NCBI RefSeq assembly: GCF_012184385.1
Contig: NZ_VSRL01000021.1
Span: 1-64,000 of the forward strand
From: Lentzea indica
GTDB lineage: Bacteria > Actinomycetota > Actinomycetes > Mycobacteriales > Pseudonocardiaceae
Direction: 5' to 3'
Length of the DNA stretch: 64,000 nt
Notes under the pieces: model-generated
The model's input: only the letters and a program-made list of their open reading frames with translations
Databases searched by the model: none
Told to the model about the DNA's origin: nothing
Shown: positions 53,686-63,031 of the stretch, piece after piece
Position numbering within the stretch: the stretch's first letter is position 1
Layout: every line of letters begins with the position of its first letter
Program-made: the position numbers and the translations under genes

Positions 53686-55103
53686 TGCGCGCGCATCCGG
53701 CCGGACCCCGGCACGCCGACGTCATGGTCCCCGGCACCACCGCCGGTGACCGCCCATCGACCGCCGACCAGCTCGACTACCTGCACCCGACGGTGTGGCC
53801 GCGCAACGCCTCCAGGAACGCCTCTGGCGTCGTGGAGCTGGCGGGCGTGGACGTGCGCGGACTCGCCGAGCAGTACGGCACGCCGCTGTTCGTCATGGAC
53901 GAGCAGGACTTCCGCGCACGCTGCCGTGAGCACGCGGAGGCGTTCGGCGACCCGACGCTCGTGCACTACGCCTCGAAGGCGTTTCTGAGCGTCCAGGTCG
54001 CGAAGTGGGTCGCGGAAGAGGGCCTCTCGATCGATGTCTGCAGCGGCGGCGAGCTCGCCATCGCACTGCGGGCGAACTTCCCGGCCGAGCGAATCGCGTT
54101 GCACGGCAACAACAAGAGCGTTCCCGAGCTGATCGCGGCCGTCGAGGCAGGCGTTGGCGGGGTCGTGCTCGACTCGTTCCACGAGATCGCGCGTCTCGAC
54201 CAGATCGCGCGTGAACGCGGTGTGGTGCAGCCGGTGCTGATCCGCGTGACGGTCGGTGTCGAGGCACACACGCACGAGTTCATCGCGACCGCGCACGAGG
54301 ACCAGAAGTTCGGCTTCTCGCTGTCCTCCGGCGACGCCGCCGAGGCCGTGCGCCGCGTGCTCAAGGCGAGCGGACTCAAGCTCGTCGGCCTGCACAGCCA
54401 CATCGGCTCGCAGATCTTCGACGCCAGCGGCTTCGAGGTCGCGGCCCGTCGCGTGATCGGCCTGCTCGCCGACGTCCGCAAGGAGCACGGCGACATCGCC
54501 TCGCTGACCGTCGTCGACCTCGGGGGCGGTCTCGGCATCGCGTACACGCCGGACGACGACCCGCCCCCGCCCGCGGAGCTGGCGCGGCAGCTGCACAACA
54601 TCGTGCAGAAGGAGTGCGAGCACAACGGCCTGGAGATGCCTCGCATCGCGGTCGAGCCGGGTCGCGCGATCGTCGGCCCCGGAACGGTCACCGTGTACGA
54701 GGTCGGCACCATCAAGGACGTCGAGCTGGACGGTGGCGCGCGGCGCCGGTACGTCAGCGTCGACGGCGGGATGAGCGACAACATCCGCACGGCGCTCTAC
54801 GACGCGGTCTACGACTGCAAGCTCGTCTCACGCGCCGCGGAGCCCGAATCGCGCGCCGTGCTGTGCCGCGTCGTGGGCAAGCACTGCGAGTCAGGTGACA
54901 TCGTGGTTCGCGACTGCTGGCTGCCGGACGACCTCGCACCGGGAGACTTGGTGGCGATCGCTGCGACCGGGGCCTACTGCTACTCGATGGCGAGCGGGTA
55001 CAACCGACTTCCGAGGCCCGCGCTCGCCGCGGTGACCGACGGTGAGGCGCGGCTGCTGCTGCGTCGTGAGACCGAGGACGATCTGTTCCGTCTGGAGGTA
55101 TGA
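53685..55103 (+). CDS. lysA: Diaminopimelate decarboxylase
   Basis: 472 residues. Last step of lysine synthesis, PLP-dependent. PLP Lys in [15 protein letters not shown]; then [64 protein letters not shown] and [18 protein letters not shown]; Cys in HCESGD near the C-terminus. The start is next to the argS stop (TGATG); GTG three bases earlier is an alternative. Operon order argS-lysA-hom-thrC-thrB is conserved in actinobacteria. Confidence 0.96.
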   Translation: MRAHPAGPRHADVMVPGTTAGDRPSTADQLDYLHPTVWPRNASRNASGVVELAGVDVRGLAEQYGTPLFVMDEQDFRARCREHAEAFGDPTLVHYASKAFLSVQVAKWVAEEGLSIDVCSGGELAIALRANFPAERIALHGNNKSVPELIAAVEAGVGGVVLDSFHEIARLDQIARERGVVQPVLIRVTVGVEAHTHEFIATAHEDQKFGFSLSSGDAAEAVRRVLKASGLKLVGLHSHIGSQIFDASGFEVAARRVIGLLADVRKEHGDIASLTVVDLGGGLGIAYTPDDDPPPPAELARQLHNIVQKECEHNGLEMPRIAVEPGRAIVGPGTVTVYEVGTIKDVELDGGARRRYVSVDGGMSDNIRTALYDAVYDCKLVSRAAEPESRAVLCRVVGKHCESGDIVVRDCWLPDDLAPGDLVAIAATGAYCYSMASGYNRLPRPALAAVTDGEARLLLRRETEDDLFRLEV

Positions 55104-55104
55104 G

Positions 55105-56409
55105 GTGTCGGACGTAGTGAAACCTATTCGGGTCGCCCTGCTCGGTTGTGGCACGGTGGGCACGGAGGTAGTCCGGCTGCTGACGGACCAGGCTGAGGAC
55201 CTCACCCAGCGCGTCGGCGCGCCGGTTGAGCTCGCGGGCATCGCCGTGCGCAGGCCGAACAAACACCGAGAGGTGCCGGAGCACCTGCTCACCACGGACG
55301 CCGCCGCGCTGGTGGCGTCGGACGACGTCGACGTGATCGTCGAGGTCATCGGTGGTATCGACCCGACGCGCGGGCTGCTGCTGGACGCGTTGAAGGCGGG
55401 CAAGTCCGTCGTCACCGCGAACAAGGCGCTGCTGGCGGAGTACGGGCCTGACCTCTTCGAGGCAGCCGACGCGTCCGGTGCGGACCTCTACTTCGAGGCC
55501 GCCGTCGCCGGCGCGATCCCGTTGCTGCGCCCGTTGCGGGAATCCCTTGCGGGAGACCGGATCACGCGCGTCATGGGGATCGTGAACGGCACCACGAACT
55601 TCATCCTGTCCGCGATGGACGCCACGGGCGCCGGTTACGCCGAGACGCTCGAGGAGGCCTCGCGCCTGGGTTACGCCGAGGCGGACCCGACCGCCGACGT
55701 CGACGGGTTCGACGCGGCCTCGAAGGCCGCAATCCTTGCGTCCCTTGCGTTCCACACGCGCGTGACGGCAGCGGACGTGTACCGCGAGGGCATCCGTTCG
55801 GTGTCCGCCGCGGACATCGCGGCGGCCAAGGGCCTCGGCCGCACGGTGAAACTGCTCGCGATCTGCGAGCGCGTCACCTCCCCGTCCGGCCAGGAGTCAG
55901 TCGCCGTTCGAGTTCACCCGGCCATGATCCCCAGGACGCATCCGCTGGCGAGCGTGAACGGTGCGTTCAACGCGGTGTTCGTCGAGGCAGACGCGGCGGG
56001 GGAGATGATGTTCTACGGGCAGGGCGCCGGTGGCGCCCCCACGGCGAGCGCGGTCGTCGGCGACCTGGTCGCCGTGGCGCGCAACAAGGTCGCGAGCGGA
56101 CGTGGTCCGCGCGAGTCGGCCTACGCCGCGCTTCCCGCGCAGCCCATGGGAAACACGCCCACGCGCTACCACATCAGCCTCGACGTGGCGGACAAGCCCG
56201 GTGTCCTCTCGCAGGTCGCCGCGGTGTTCGCCGAGCACCACGTGAGCATCGCCGCGGTGCGCCAGGAAGGCCGCGTCGAGGACGCCAGTCTGGTGATCGT
56301 CACGCACGCGGCGACCGACGCCGCGCTGCGGTCCACTGTGGACAAGATCGGTGGCCTCCCCGTCGTGCGGGACGTCGTCAGTGTGATGAGGGTGGAGGGC
56401 GAAGAATGA
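55105..56409 (+). CDS. hom: Homoserine dehydrogenase
   Basis: 434 residues. Reduces aspartate semialdehyde to homoserine for threonine and methionine. NAD(P) site [32 protein letters not shown]; catalytic region [14 protein letters not shown] and [28 protein letters not shown]-terminal ACT domain ([35 protein letters not shown]) allows threonine feedback control. GTG at 55105 with GGAGGT upstream, one base after the lysA stop. Confidence 0.97.
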   Translation: MSDVVKPIRVALLGCGTVGTEVVRLLTDQAEDLTQRVGAPVELAGIAVRRPNKHREVPEHLLTTDAAALVASDDVDVIVEVIGGIDPTRGLLLDALKAGKSVVTANKALLAEYGPDLFEAADASGADLYFEAAVAGAIPLLRPLRESLAGDRITRVMGIVNGTTNFILSAMDATGAGYAETLEEASRLGYAEADPTADVDGFDAASKAAILASLAFHTRVTAADVYREGIRSVSAADIAAAKGLGRTVKLLAICERVTSPSGQESVAVRVHPAMIPRTHPLASVNGAFNAVFVEADAAGEMMFYGQGAGGAPTASAVVGDLVAVARNKVASGRGPRESAYAALPAQPMGNTPTRYHISLDVADKPGVLSQVAAVFAEHHVSIAAVRQEGRVEDASLVIVTHAATDAALRSTVDKIGGLPVVRDVVSVMRVEGEE

Positions 56410-57461
56410 GCGGTGCGTCCAGAGCAGGCTGGCCCGGTCTCATCCACGCGTACCGCGACAGGATCGAGATCCCCGAGGGCGCGGAGATCGTGACGCTGCA
56501 CGAAGGCGGCACGCCGCTGGTGCACGCGAAGCGGCTCTCGGCGCTCACGGGTTCCGAGGTCTACGTGAAGGTCGAGGGCGCGAACCCGACCGGCTCGTTC
56601 AAGGACCGCGGCATGACGGTCGCCATGACGTACGCGCTCGCGTCCGGCATCAAGGCGGTCATCTGCGCCTCCACCGGCAACACGTCGGCGTCCGCTGCCG
56701 CCTATGCGGCGAAGGCGGGTCTGACCGCCGCGGTGCTGGTGCCGAGCGGCAAGATCGCGATGGGCAAGCTCGCGCAGGCCGTGATGCACGGCGCGAAGAT
56801 CCTGCAGATCGACGGCAACTTCGACGACTGCCTGGAACTGGCGTCCAAGACCGCGGCCGAGTACCCGGTGACGCTGGTGAACTCGGTCAACCCGGTGCGG
56901 CTGATCGGTCAGCGGACCGCGGCGTGGGAGATCTGCGACGTGCTCGGCCAGGCGCCGGACTTCCACTGCCTGCCGGTCGGCAACGCGGGCAACATCACCG
57001 CGTACTGGCAGGGTTACAAGGCGTACGAACAGGGCCTGCCGAAGATGTACGGCTTCCAGGCCGCGGGCGCTGCGCCGCTCGTGTCCGGCGTGCCGGTGAC
57101 GAACCCGGAGACGATCGCGACCGCCATCCGGGTCGGCAGCCCGGCGTCGTGGACCGGCGCCATCACCGCGCGGGACGAGTCCGGCGGCCTGATCGACGCC
57201 GTGACCGACGACCAGATCCTCGCGGCGTACCGCCTGCTGGCCGGCAGCGAGGGCATCTTCGTCGAGCCCGCTTCGGCCGCGTCCATCGCCGGTCTGCTGA
57301 TGACCGCCGAGGACGGGCGGCTCCCGAAGGGGTCGACGGTTGTGTGCACCGTCACTGGTCACGGTCTCAAGGACCCCGACACCGCGTTGCTCGGTGTCAC
57401 CGAGGTCGAGCCGGTCCCGGTCGACCCCGGTGCGGTCGCACACGCGCTGGAGCTCGCGTGA
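56406..57461 (+). CDS. thrC: Threonine synthase
   Basis: 351 residues. Makes threonine from O-phosphohomoserine. PLP Lys in [59 protein letters not shown]; the [14 protein letters not shown] end block. ATG overlaps the hom stop (ATGA). It is the short, class II-like type found with hom and thrB in actinobacteria. Confidence 0.97.
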   Translation: MSGASRAGWPGLIHAYRDRIEIPEGAEIVTLHEGGTPLVHAKRLSALTGSEVYVKVEGANPTGSFKDRGMTVAMTYALASGIKAVICASTGNTSASAAAYAAKAGLTAAVLVPSGKIAMGKLAQAVMHGAKILQIDGNFDDCLELASKTAAEYPVTLVNSVNPVRLIGQRTAAWEICDVLGQAPDFHCLPVGNAGNITAYWQGYKAYEQGLPKMYGFQAAGAAPLVSGVPVTNPETIATAIRVGSPASWTGAITARDESGGLIDAVTDDQILAAYRLLAGSEGIFVEPASAASIAGLLMTAEDGRLPKGSTVVCTVTGHGLKDPDTALLGVTEVEPVPVDPGAVAHALELA

Positions 57462-58303
57462 GGTTTCTCGTTTCCGTGCCCGCGTCGACCGCGAACCTCG
57501 GTTCGGGGTTCGACGCGCTGGGCATGGCGCTCGGGCTGTACGACGAGATCGAGGTGGCCACGGCTGATGGCCTCTCGATCGTCGTGGAGGGCGCCGGATC
57601 GGGTGAGGTTCCGCTCGACGAGACCCATCTCGTCGTGCGGGCCGTCCGAGCAGCCGGATACACCGGTGGGCTCGCCCTGAGGTGCCGCAACGTCATTCCG
57701 CACGCACGCGGGTTGGGCTCGTCGGCCGCGGCGATCGTGGCGGGTGTCGCAGCCGGATTCACCCTGACGGGTCGCGAGTTGGACACGGACGCGTTGCAAA
57801 TCGCTGCTGAGTTTGAAGGTCACGCGGACAACGCGGCGGCCTCTTTGTTCGGCGGCGTTGTCGTTGCATGGTCAGAAGGAGAGCGCTACCGCGCGGTTCG
57901 GATGGAGCCCGACGCACGGGTGCGCCCTGTCGTGCTGATTCCGTCCCAGGAGTCGTCCACCAAGACCACGCGCGGCCTGCTTCCGGCCGAAGTGCCGCAC
58001 TCGGACGCCGCGCACGCCGCGGGACGGGCGGCCCTGGCGGTGCACGCGTTGACGACGGATCCGTCGGTTCTCCTTGCTGCGACTGAGGATCGCCTCCACC
58101 AGAACTACCGCGAGCCCGCGTGGCCCGACACCGTCCGGGTGATCAACGATCTTCGCAAGCTCGGTGTTCCCGCCTGCGTGTCCGGAGCGGGACCCACCGT
58201 GATCGCGTTCGGCGACCTCCCGGCCGAGGTGGACGTGCACGGCTTCGACGTGCGGAGACTCGACGTCGACACCGCCGGCGTGCGCGTTCGTCCATTGGAC
58301 TGA
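57458..58303 (+). CDS. thrB: Homoserine kinase
   Basis: 281 residues, GHMP kinase. [27 protein letters not shown] at the front, ATP-binding [21 protein letters not shown], and [18 protein letters not shown]. The C-terminal [11 protein letters not shown] loop completes the fold. GTG overlaps the thrC stop (GTGA). Phosphorylates homoserine for ThrC. Confidence 0.97.
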   Translation: MRFLVSVPASTANLGSGFDALGMALGLYDEIEVATADGLSIVVEGAGSGEVPLDETHLVVRAVRAAGYTGGLALRCRNVIPHARGLGSSAAAIVAGVAAGFTLTGRELDTDALQIAAEFEGHADNAAASLFGGVVVAWSEGERYRAVRMEPDARVRPVVLIPSQESSTKTTRGLLPAEVPHSDAAHAAGRAALAVHALTTDPSVLLAATEDRLHQNYREPAWPDTVRVINDLRKLGVPACVSGAGPTVIAFGDLPAEVDVHGFDVRRLDVDTAGVRVRPLD

Positions 58304-58625
58304 CACGCCCGACCCCGGTTGTTGCATGCCGGGGGACCGGCGTCTACCCTCGGGGGCGATCAGTCACCGCGCGCACGGGCGCCGGTGTCGCGCTCGGACA
58401 CTCGTTCCGAGTCGCAATCCTTTTGTGTTCCGGCTCTGTGCCGTGCGGGCGGGGCGGACGCAAAAGAGGCACCCGATCGCCGTGTGACCTGAGAAAAGTC
58501 CCGTGCTTGCCGGAAGCGGTTCATGCTTCCGTCTGCATCGGACTTGACCGTCGTTCCCCAGTTGAAGCGGGAAGACGGGTCCGCTGGGCCGCGTAGGAGG
58601 CGGGGCCTGGTCAGGAAGGACTTGT
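58304..58625 (+). promoter_or_regulatory. rho upstream region with sigma-70-type promoter
   Basis: 322 bases without a gene. TTGCAT at 58322-58327, 17 bases, TACCCT at 58345-58350 is a good housekeeping promoter candidate, giving a leader of over 260 bases before the rho GTG. Long rho leaders are known sites of autoregulation by Rho itself; no riboswitch or clear intrinsic terminator was seen in this one. Confidence 0.5.
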
Positions 58626-60603
58626 GTGAGCAACACCGATTTGCTGAGCAGCGACGTCGCAGCTGCATCTGGTTCTGGAGCCGAGGAGAACGCTCTGTCC
58701 ACCCCTTCGAACGGCACGACGCCGCGCCGCCGCGCGGGTCTGTCCGGCATGGTGCTCGCGGAGCTGCGTGAGCTCGCCGGCCAGCTGGGCATCACCGGAA
58801 CCGCAGGCCTGCGCAAGGGCGACCTGATCGCGGCCATCAAGGAGAAGCAGGGCTCTGGCGCCCCTGCCAAGGCCGAGAAGCCCGCGAAAGCCGAGAAGGC
58901 CGCCGCGAAGGCTGAGGCTCCCGCCGAGAAGCCGGCAGCCAAAGTGGCTGAGAAGGCCGCCGAAAAGCCTGTTCAGCAGCAGCTCGAGGTAGCGGAGAAG
59001 CCCGCTGCCGCAGCTGCTCCCGCCGACTCCGGCTCGCGTCGGAGGACGGCGGCCGCCGTGGCAACCGCCGCCGCCGTTCCGGCCGCCGGTGGCGGCACGC
59101 CGAGGCGGGCGAAGGCCAGCAGGAACAGCGCTCCGAGCGGCCTGACCGGGGGGAACGCCAGGAGCGTTCCGACCGCGGTGAGCGTCCCGGGCGCCAGGAT
59201 CGCGGCGAGCGCGCTGAGCGTTCGGAACGCCAGGACCGTGGCGAGCGCACCGAGCGTTCCGACCGCGGTGAGCGTTCTGACCGCCAGGACCGTGGCGACC
59301 GCAACGAGCGCGGCGGCCGTGACCGCAACCGCGACCGCCAGGGCGGCCAGCAGAACGACGACGACGGCGATGGCCGTCGTGGCCGGTTCCGCGACCGTCG
59401 CCGCCGCGGTGGCCGTGGCGAGGGCGGCGAGCGTCCGGACCGCGAGACCGAGGTCCGCGACGATGACGTCCTGCTCCCGGTCGCGGGCATCCTGGACGTG
59501 CTGGAGAACTACGCGTTCGTCCGCACCTCCGGCTACCTGGCCGGCTCGAACGACGTCTACGTCTCGCTCTCGCTCGTGCGCAAGTACGGCCTGCGCCGCG
59601 GCGACGCCATCACCGGCGCCGTGCGCCAGCCGCGCGACGGCGAGCAGCAGCGCCAGAAGTTCAACCCGCTGGTCCGCGTCGACAAGATCAACGGCCTGGA
59701 CCCGGAAGAGGCGCGCAACCGCCCGGACTTCACCAAGCTGACGCCGCTCTACCCGAACGAGCGTCTGCGCCTGGAGACCGAGCCGCACATCCTCACGACC
59801 CGTGTCATCGACCTGGTGATGCCGATCGGCAAGGGCCAGCGCGCCCTGGTCGTGTCGCCTCCGAAGGCCGGTAAGACCTCGGTTCTGCAGTCGATCGCCA
59901 ACGCGATCACGAAGAACAACCCCGAGTGCCACCTGATGGTGGTCCTCGTGGACGAGCGTCCTGAAGAGGTCACCGACATGCAGCGCTCGGTGAAGGGCGA
60001 GGTCATCGCCTCGACCTTCGACCGTCCGCCGTCGGACCACACCACCATCTCGGAACTCGCGATCGAGCGCGCCAAGCGCCTGGTCGAGATGGGCCACGAC
60101 GTGGTTGTGCTTCTGGACTCGATCACGCGTCTGGGTCGTGCTTACAACCTGGCGGCGCCGGCTTCCGGCCGGATCCTGTCCGGTGGTGTCGACTCGACCG
60201 CGCTGTACCCGCCCAAGCGTTCCTGGGTGCTGCCCGGAACATCGAGGGTGGCGGTTCTTTGACCGTCATCGCGACGGCGCTGGTCGAGACCGGTTCTGCC
60301 GGTGACTCGGTGATCTTCGAGGAGTTCAAGGGCACGGGTAACGCCGAGCTCAAGCTCGACCGGAAGATCGCGGACAAGCGGACGTTCCCGGCTGTCGATG
60401 TGGACTCTTCCGGTACTCGTAAGGAAGAGCTGCTGCTGTCGCCGGACGAGATGGCGGTCACGCACAAGCTGCGCCGGGTGCTGCACGCGCTCGACGGGCA
60501 GCAGGCCATCGATCTGCTGCTGGACCGGCTGCGGAAGTCTCGCACCAACATCGAGTTCCTGATGCAGGTGGCCAAGACGACGCCTGGGGCTGAGCAGGAC
60601 TGA
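58626..60603 (+). CDS. rho: Transcription termination factor Rho, two frame breaks
   Basis: About 659 residues when repaired. N-terminal SAP-like helices (AGLSGMVLAELRELAGQLGI), an Ala/Lys/Pro-rich linker, a long Arg/Glu/Asp-rich disordered insertion, then the RNA-binding domain (GILDVLENYAFVRTSGYLAGSNDVYVSLSLVRKYGLRRGD) and the helicase (PPKAGKTSVLQSIANAI, VVLVDERPEEVTDM, LLDSITRLGRAYN). Breaks: about 59036-59043 (GGCTCGCGTCGGAGGACGG, one base short) and about 60219-60222 (AAGCGTTCCTGG, one T short). The true frame reads RRGRFRDR then PPKR(F)LGAARNIEGGG. GTG at 58626 with AGGAAGGA. Probably sequence errors. Confidence 0.93.
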
Positions 60604-60615
60604 TCGGCTTCGTTC

Positions 60616-60629
60616 GTTTCACGTGAAAA
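60616..60629. other. parS-like palindrome after rho
   Basis: GTTTCACGTGAAAA at 60616-60629 contains the perfect 12-mer TTTCACGTGAAA. The actinobacterial ParB site parS is GTTTCACGTGAAAC, so 13 of 14 bases match. It starts 13 bases after the rho stop and just touches the terminator stem. A chance resemblance or an E-box-like operator are the alternatives. Confidence 0.45.
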
Positions 60630-60665
60630 GATCCCCGGTGCTGGTCGCCGGGGGTCTTTTTGCTT
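60629..60665 (+). terminator. Intrinsic terminator after rho
   Basis: AGATCCCCGG (60629-60638) pairs with CCGGGGGTCT (60648-60657) allowing one G-U, and is followed by TTTTTGCTTT. The geometry is textbook. Confidence 0.82.
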
Positions 60666-61015
60666 TGGTTCACTCGAATGCCGAGGTGCGGTTGGCGCGT
60701 CGGTTGGGTGGGTCGTCTCCCTGTTGGGTTGGCGGGTGCCGGTTTCGTGTCCGTAGGTGGTTGGGTTGCGTTGGTTAGCTGGCGGTTGCTTGCGTTTCTG
60801 GGGCTCCGCCCCAGACCCCGCCAATCTGATCAAAGACCTGTCCAGCGCCGCGCGCGGGTTGATGGCACGCCTGTTGCTTTTGGCGGCTTGCGGCTGCGTA
60901 GGTGGTGCTGTTGTTGGTGACGGGACCACCCCACCAGATGGGTGTGTGAAGGGCGGGCTCGGCTGCGCCTTCGCGGGGGCTCGGCTTCGCCTTTGCCGTT
61001 GTGTGAAACTGCTGG
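60666..61015. repeat. Non-coding spacer with GC-rich repeats
   Basis: 350 bases with no supported gene. It holds TCTGGGGC-TCC-GCCCCAGA, an 8-bp stem hairpin at 60797-60815, and two near-identical 17-mers, GGGCTCGGCTGCGCCTT (60955-60971) and GGGCTCGGCTTCGCCTT (60977-60993). Such GGGGCTCCGCCCC and CTCGGCTTCGCC units resemble the short repeats scattered in genomes of this family. Possible frames here are not supported. Confidence 0.6.
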
Positions 61016-61378
61016 TCAGCGGCAGTCTGAGGCTGGCGCGCTCTCGTCGTTCTGCACCAGGCACTGGAACACCAGCCCCAGCAGCACCGGCAGGCCCACC
61101 ACGGTCGTCGCTAGCGCGGGGATCTCCACCGCGCCCACGAACACGCCGAACGCCAGCACTGCGGCTAGGTACGGCCAGCGGAGCCAGATCCGTTGCCAAG
61201 AGTGTCTCCACCGGACTCCGCTTGACACGGCGGCGGCCACGGCTACTCCGGCTCCGGATACGACTGGAGACAGGGGCACGGTGGTCCAGGATGCCGTGAT
61301 CAGCCCTGCCGACCCCATCAGGCCGAACACGGCGGCGGAGAAGAGGAACGGCACTGCGAGCCACAGTTTGGGGCTCAT
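61016..61378 (-). CDS. Small membrane protein, unknown function
   Basis: 120 residues with three to four spans: LWLAVPFLFSAAVFGLMGSAGLI, VVSGAGVAVAAAVSSGV, WLRWPYLAAVLAFGVFVGAVEIP, ATTVVGLPVLLGLVFQCLV. I used ATG at 61378; the frame is open further, but the upstream 36 residues are Cys/Trp-rich and unlikely. Oriented against rho and rpmE. Family not recognised. Confidence 0.55.
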   Translation of the reverse strand: MSPKLWLAVPFLFSAAVFGLMGSAGLITASWTTVPLSPVVSGAGVAVAAAVSSGVRWRHSWQRIWLRWPYLAAVLAFGVFVGAVEIPALATTVVGLPVLLGLVFQCLVQNDESAPASDCR

Positions 61379-61642
61379 CGGCCGTTCGGCGGTGCAGAAC
61401 ACGGCACACAGTCTGATGGACAGCCACCAACAACACGGAGCCGTATGTGGTCGAACGGCGTCACCTTGCGCCGAACGGCCTATCACAGAGGTTGAGCGGT
61501 TGTGACTTCAGCCACGCCGAGGCGTCGGGAACAACCGCGTTTTTGCACGTGTTGAAGGGTCTGGCAAACTAAACGGTCGAGTCCGGCTCCGGTTCACCCA
61601 TCATCGAGGGACCCGGCGGCCATCCTTGAAAGGGACAAGATC

Positions 61643-61855
61643 TTGAAGACTGGCATCCACCCGGAGTACGTGACCACTGAGGTCACCTGCGGCTGCGGCA
61701 ACACCTTCACCACCCGGAGCACCAAGACCTCCGGCTCCGTGCACGTCGAGGTCTGCTCGAACTGCCACCCGTTCTACACGGGCAAGCAGAAGATCCTGGA
61801 CACCGGTGGCCGCGTCGCGCGCTTCGAGGCGCGTTACGGCAAGCGCAACAAGTAG
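61643..61855 (+). CDS. rpmE: 50S ribosomal protein L31, zinc-binding form
   Basis: 70 residues. [25 protein letters not shown], then [19 protein letters not shown] and [13 protein letters not shown]. Four Cys in CGC and CSNC make it the C+ (zinc) form, so the Zur-controlled C- paralogue would be elsewhere. The start is TTG at 61643, seven bases after AAAGGG. Between rho and prfA as in other actinobacteria. Confidence 0.96.
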   Translation: MKTGIHPEYVTTEVTCGCGNTFTTRSTKTSGSVHVEVCSNCHPFYTGKQKILDTGGRVARFEARYGKRNK

Positions 61856-61862
61856 CTGCGTT

Positions 61863-61906
61863 AACGGCGCCTGACCTCGGCAAACATGCCGAGGTCAGGC
61901 GCCGTT
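61863..61906. terminator. Perfect 20-bp hairpin between rpmE and prfA
   Basis: Bases 61863-61882 pair exactly with 61887-61906 around the 4-base loop AACA. The stem centre is GGCGCCTGACCTCGG. The T-run is missing, but a stem this long, eight bases after the rpmE stop, should end or protect the rpmE transcript and separate it from prfA. Confidence 0.7.
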
Positions 61907-61944
61907 GTCGTCTGTACTACCTACCTAACAGGGAGTCGAAGACC

Positions 61945-63009
61945 GTGTCGCAGTCGCTGGACAGCTTGCTCGCCGAGTACGACGAGCTCGAGAAGAAGCT
62001 CGCCGATCCGGGTGTTCACGCTGACCAGGCCGGCGCGCGCAAGCTCGGCAAGAGGTATGCCCAGCTCGGGCCGATCGTGCAGACGGCTCGGGAGATCGAG
62101 CAGGTCAAGAGTGACCTCGGGGCGGCCAAGGAGCTCGCCGCCGAGGACCGGTCCTTCCAGGAAGAGGTCGAGCTGCTCGAGGAGCAGCTCCCCAAGCTGG
62201 AGGAGAAGCTCACCGAGCTCCTGCTGCCGCGCGACCCGCACGACGGTGACGACGTGCTGCTGGAGATCAAGTCCGGTGAGGGTGGCGAGGAGTCCGCGCT
62301 GTTCGCCGGCGACCTGCTGCGCATGTACACGCGGTATGCCGAGCGGCAGGGCTGGAAGGTCGAGATGCTCGACGGCACCGACTCCGACCTGGGCGGCTTC
62401 AAGGACGTCACCATCGCCATCAAGGCCAAGAGCACGACCCCGGACGGCGTCTGGAGCCGGCTGAAGTGGGAGGGCGGCGTGCATCGCGTGCAGCGCGTGC
62501 CCGTCACCGAGTCTCAGGGGCGCATCCACACGTCGGCTGCCGGTGTTCTCGTCTTTCCGGAGACCGAGGAGACCGCCGCGGTCGAGATCGACGAGAAGGA
62601 CCTGCGCATCGACGTCTACCGGTCCTCCGGCAAGGGTGGGCAGTCGGTCAACACCACCGACTCCGCGGTCCGCATCACCCACCTGCCGACCGGCATCGTC
62701 ACCTCCTGCCAGAACGAGCGCAGTCAGCTGCAGAACAAGGCTCGCGCCATGCAGGTCCTCCAGAGCCGCCTGGTGGCGCTCGCCGAGGAGCAGAAGGCGC
62801 AGGAGCAGAGTGACGCACGTCGCACCCAGATCCGCACGGTCGACCGGAGTGAACGGGTGAGGACCTACAACTTCCCCGAATCGCGAATTTCTGATCACCG
62901 GGTTGGGTACAAAGCGCATAACCTGGACCAGGTGCTCGACGGCGACCTGGACGCGGTGGTGGACGCGCTGGCCGCCGCCGACCGGGCAGAACGGCTCGCA
63001 GGCGGTTGA
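61945..63009 (+). CDS. prfA: Peptide chain release factor 1
   Basis: 354 residues. Reads UAA and UAG through the PVT tripeptide at 186-188 (RF1 has PxT) and cuts peptidyl-tRNA with GGQ at 231-233 ([18 protein letters not shown]). The N-terminal coiled part, [19 protein letters not shown] and the end [17 protein letters not shown] match the family throughout. GTG at 61945, preceded by a weak AGGGAG. Confidence 0.97.
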   Translation: MSQSLDSLLAEYDELEKKLADPGVHADQAGARKLGKRYAQLGPIVQTAREIEQVKSDLGAAKELAAEDRSFQEEVELLEEQLPKLEEKLTELLLPRDPHDGDDVLLEIKSGEGGEESALFAGDLLRMYTRYAERQGWKVEMLDGTDSDLGGFKDVTIAIKAKSTTPDGVWSRLKWEGGVHRVQRVPVTESQGRIHTSAAGVLVFPETEETAAVEIDEKDLRIDVYRSSGKGGQSVNTTDSAVRITHLPTGIVTSCQNERSQLQNKARAMQVLQSRLVALAEEQKAQEQSDARRTQIRTVDRSERVRTYNFPESRISDHRVGYKAHNLDQVLDGDLDAVVDALAAADRAERLAGG

Positions 63010-63031
63010 TCCGACGTGAGAGGGGCGCGTT

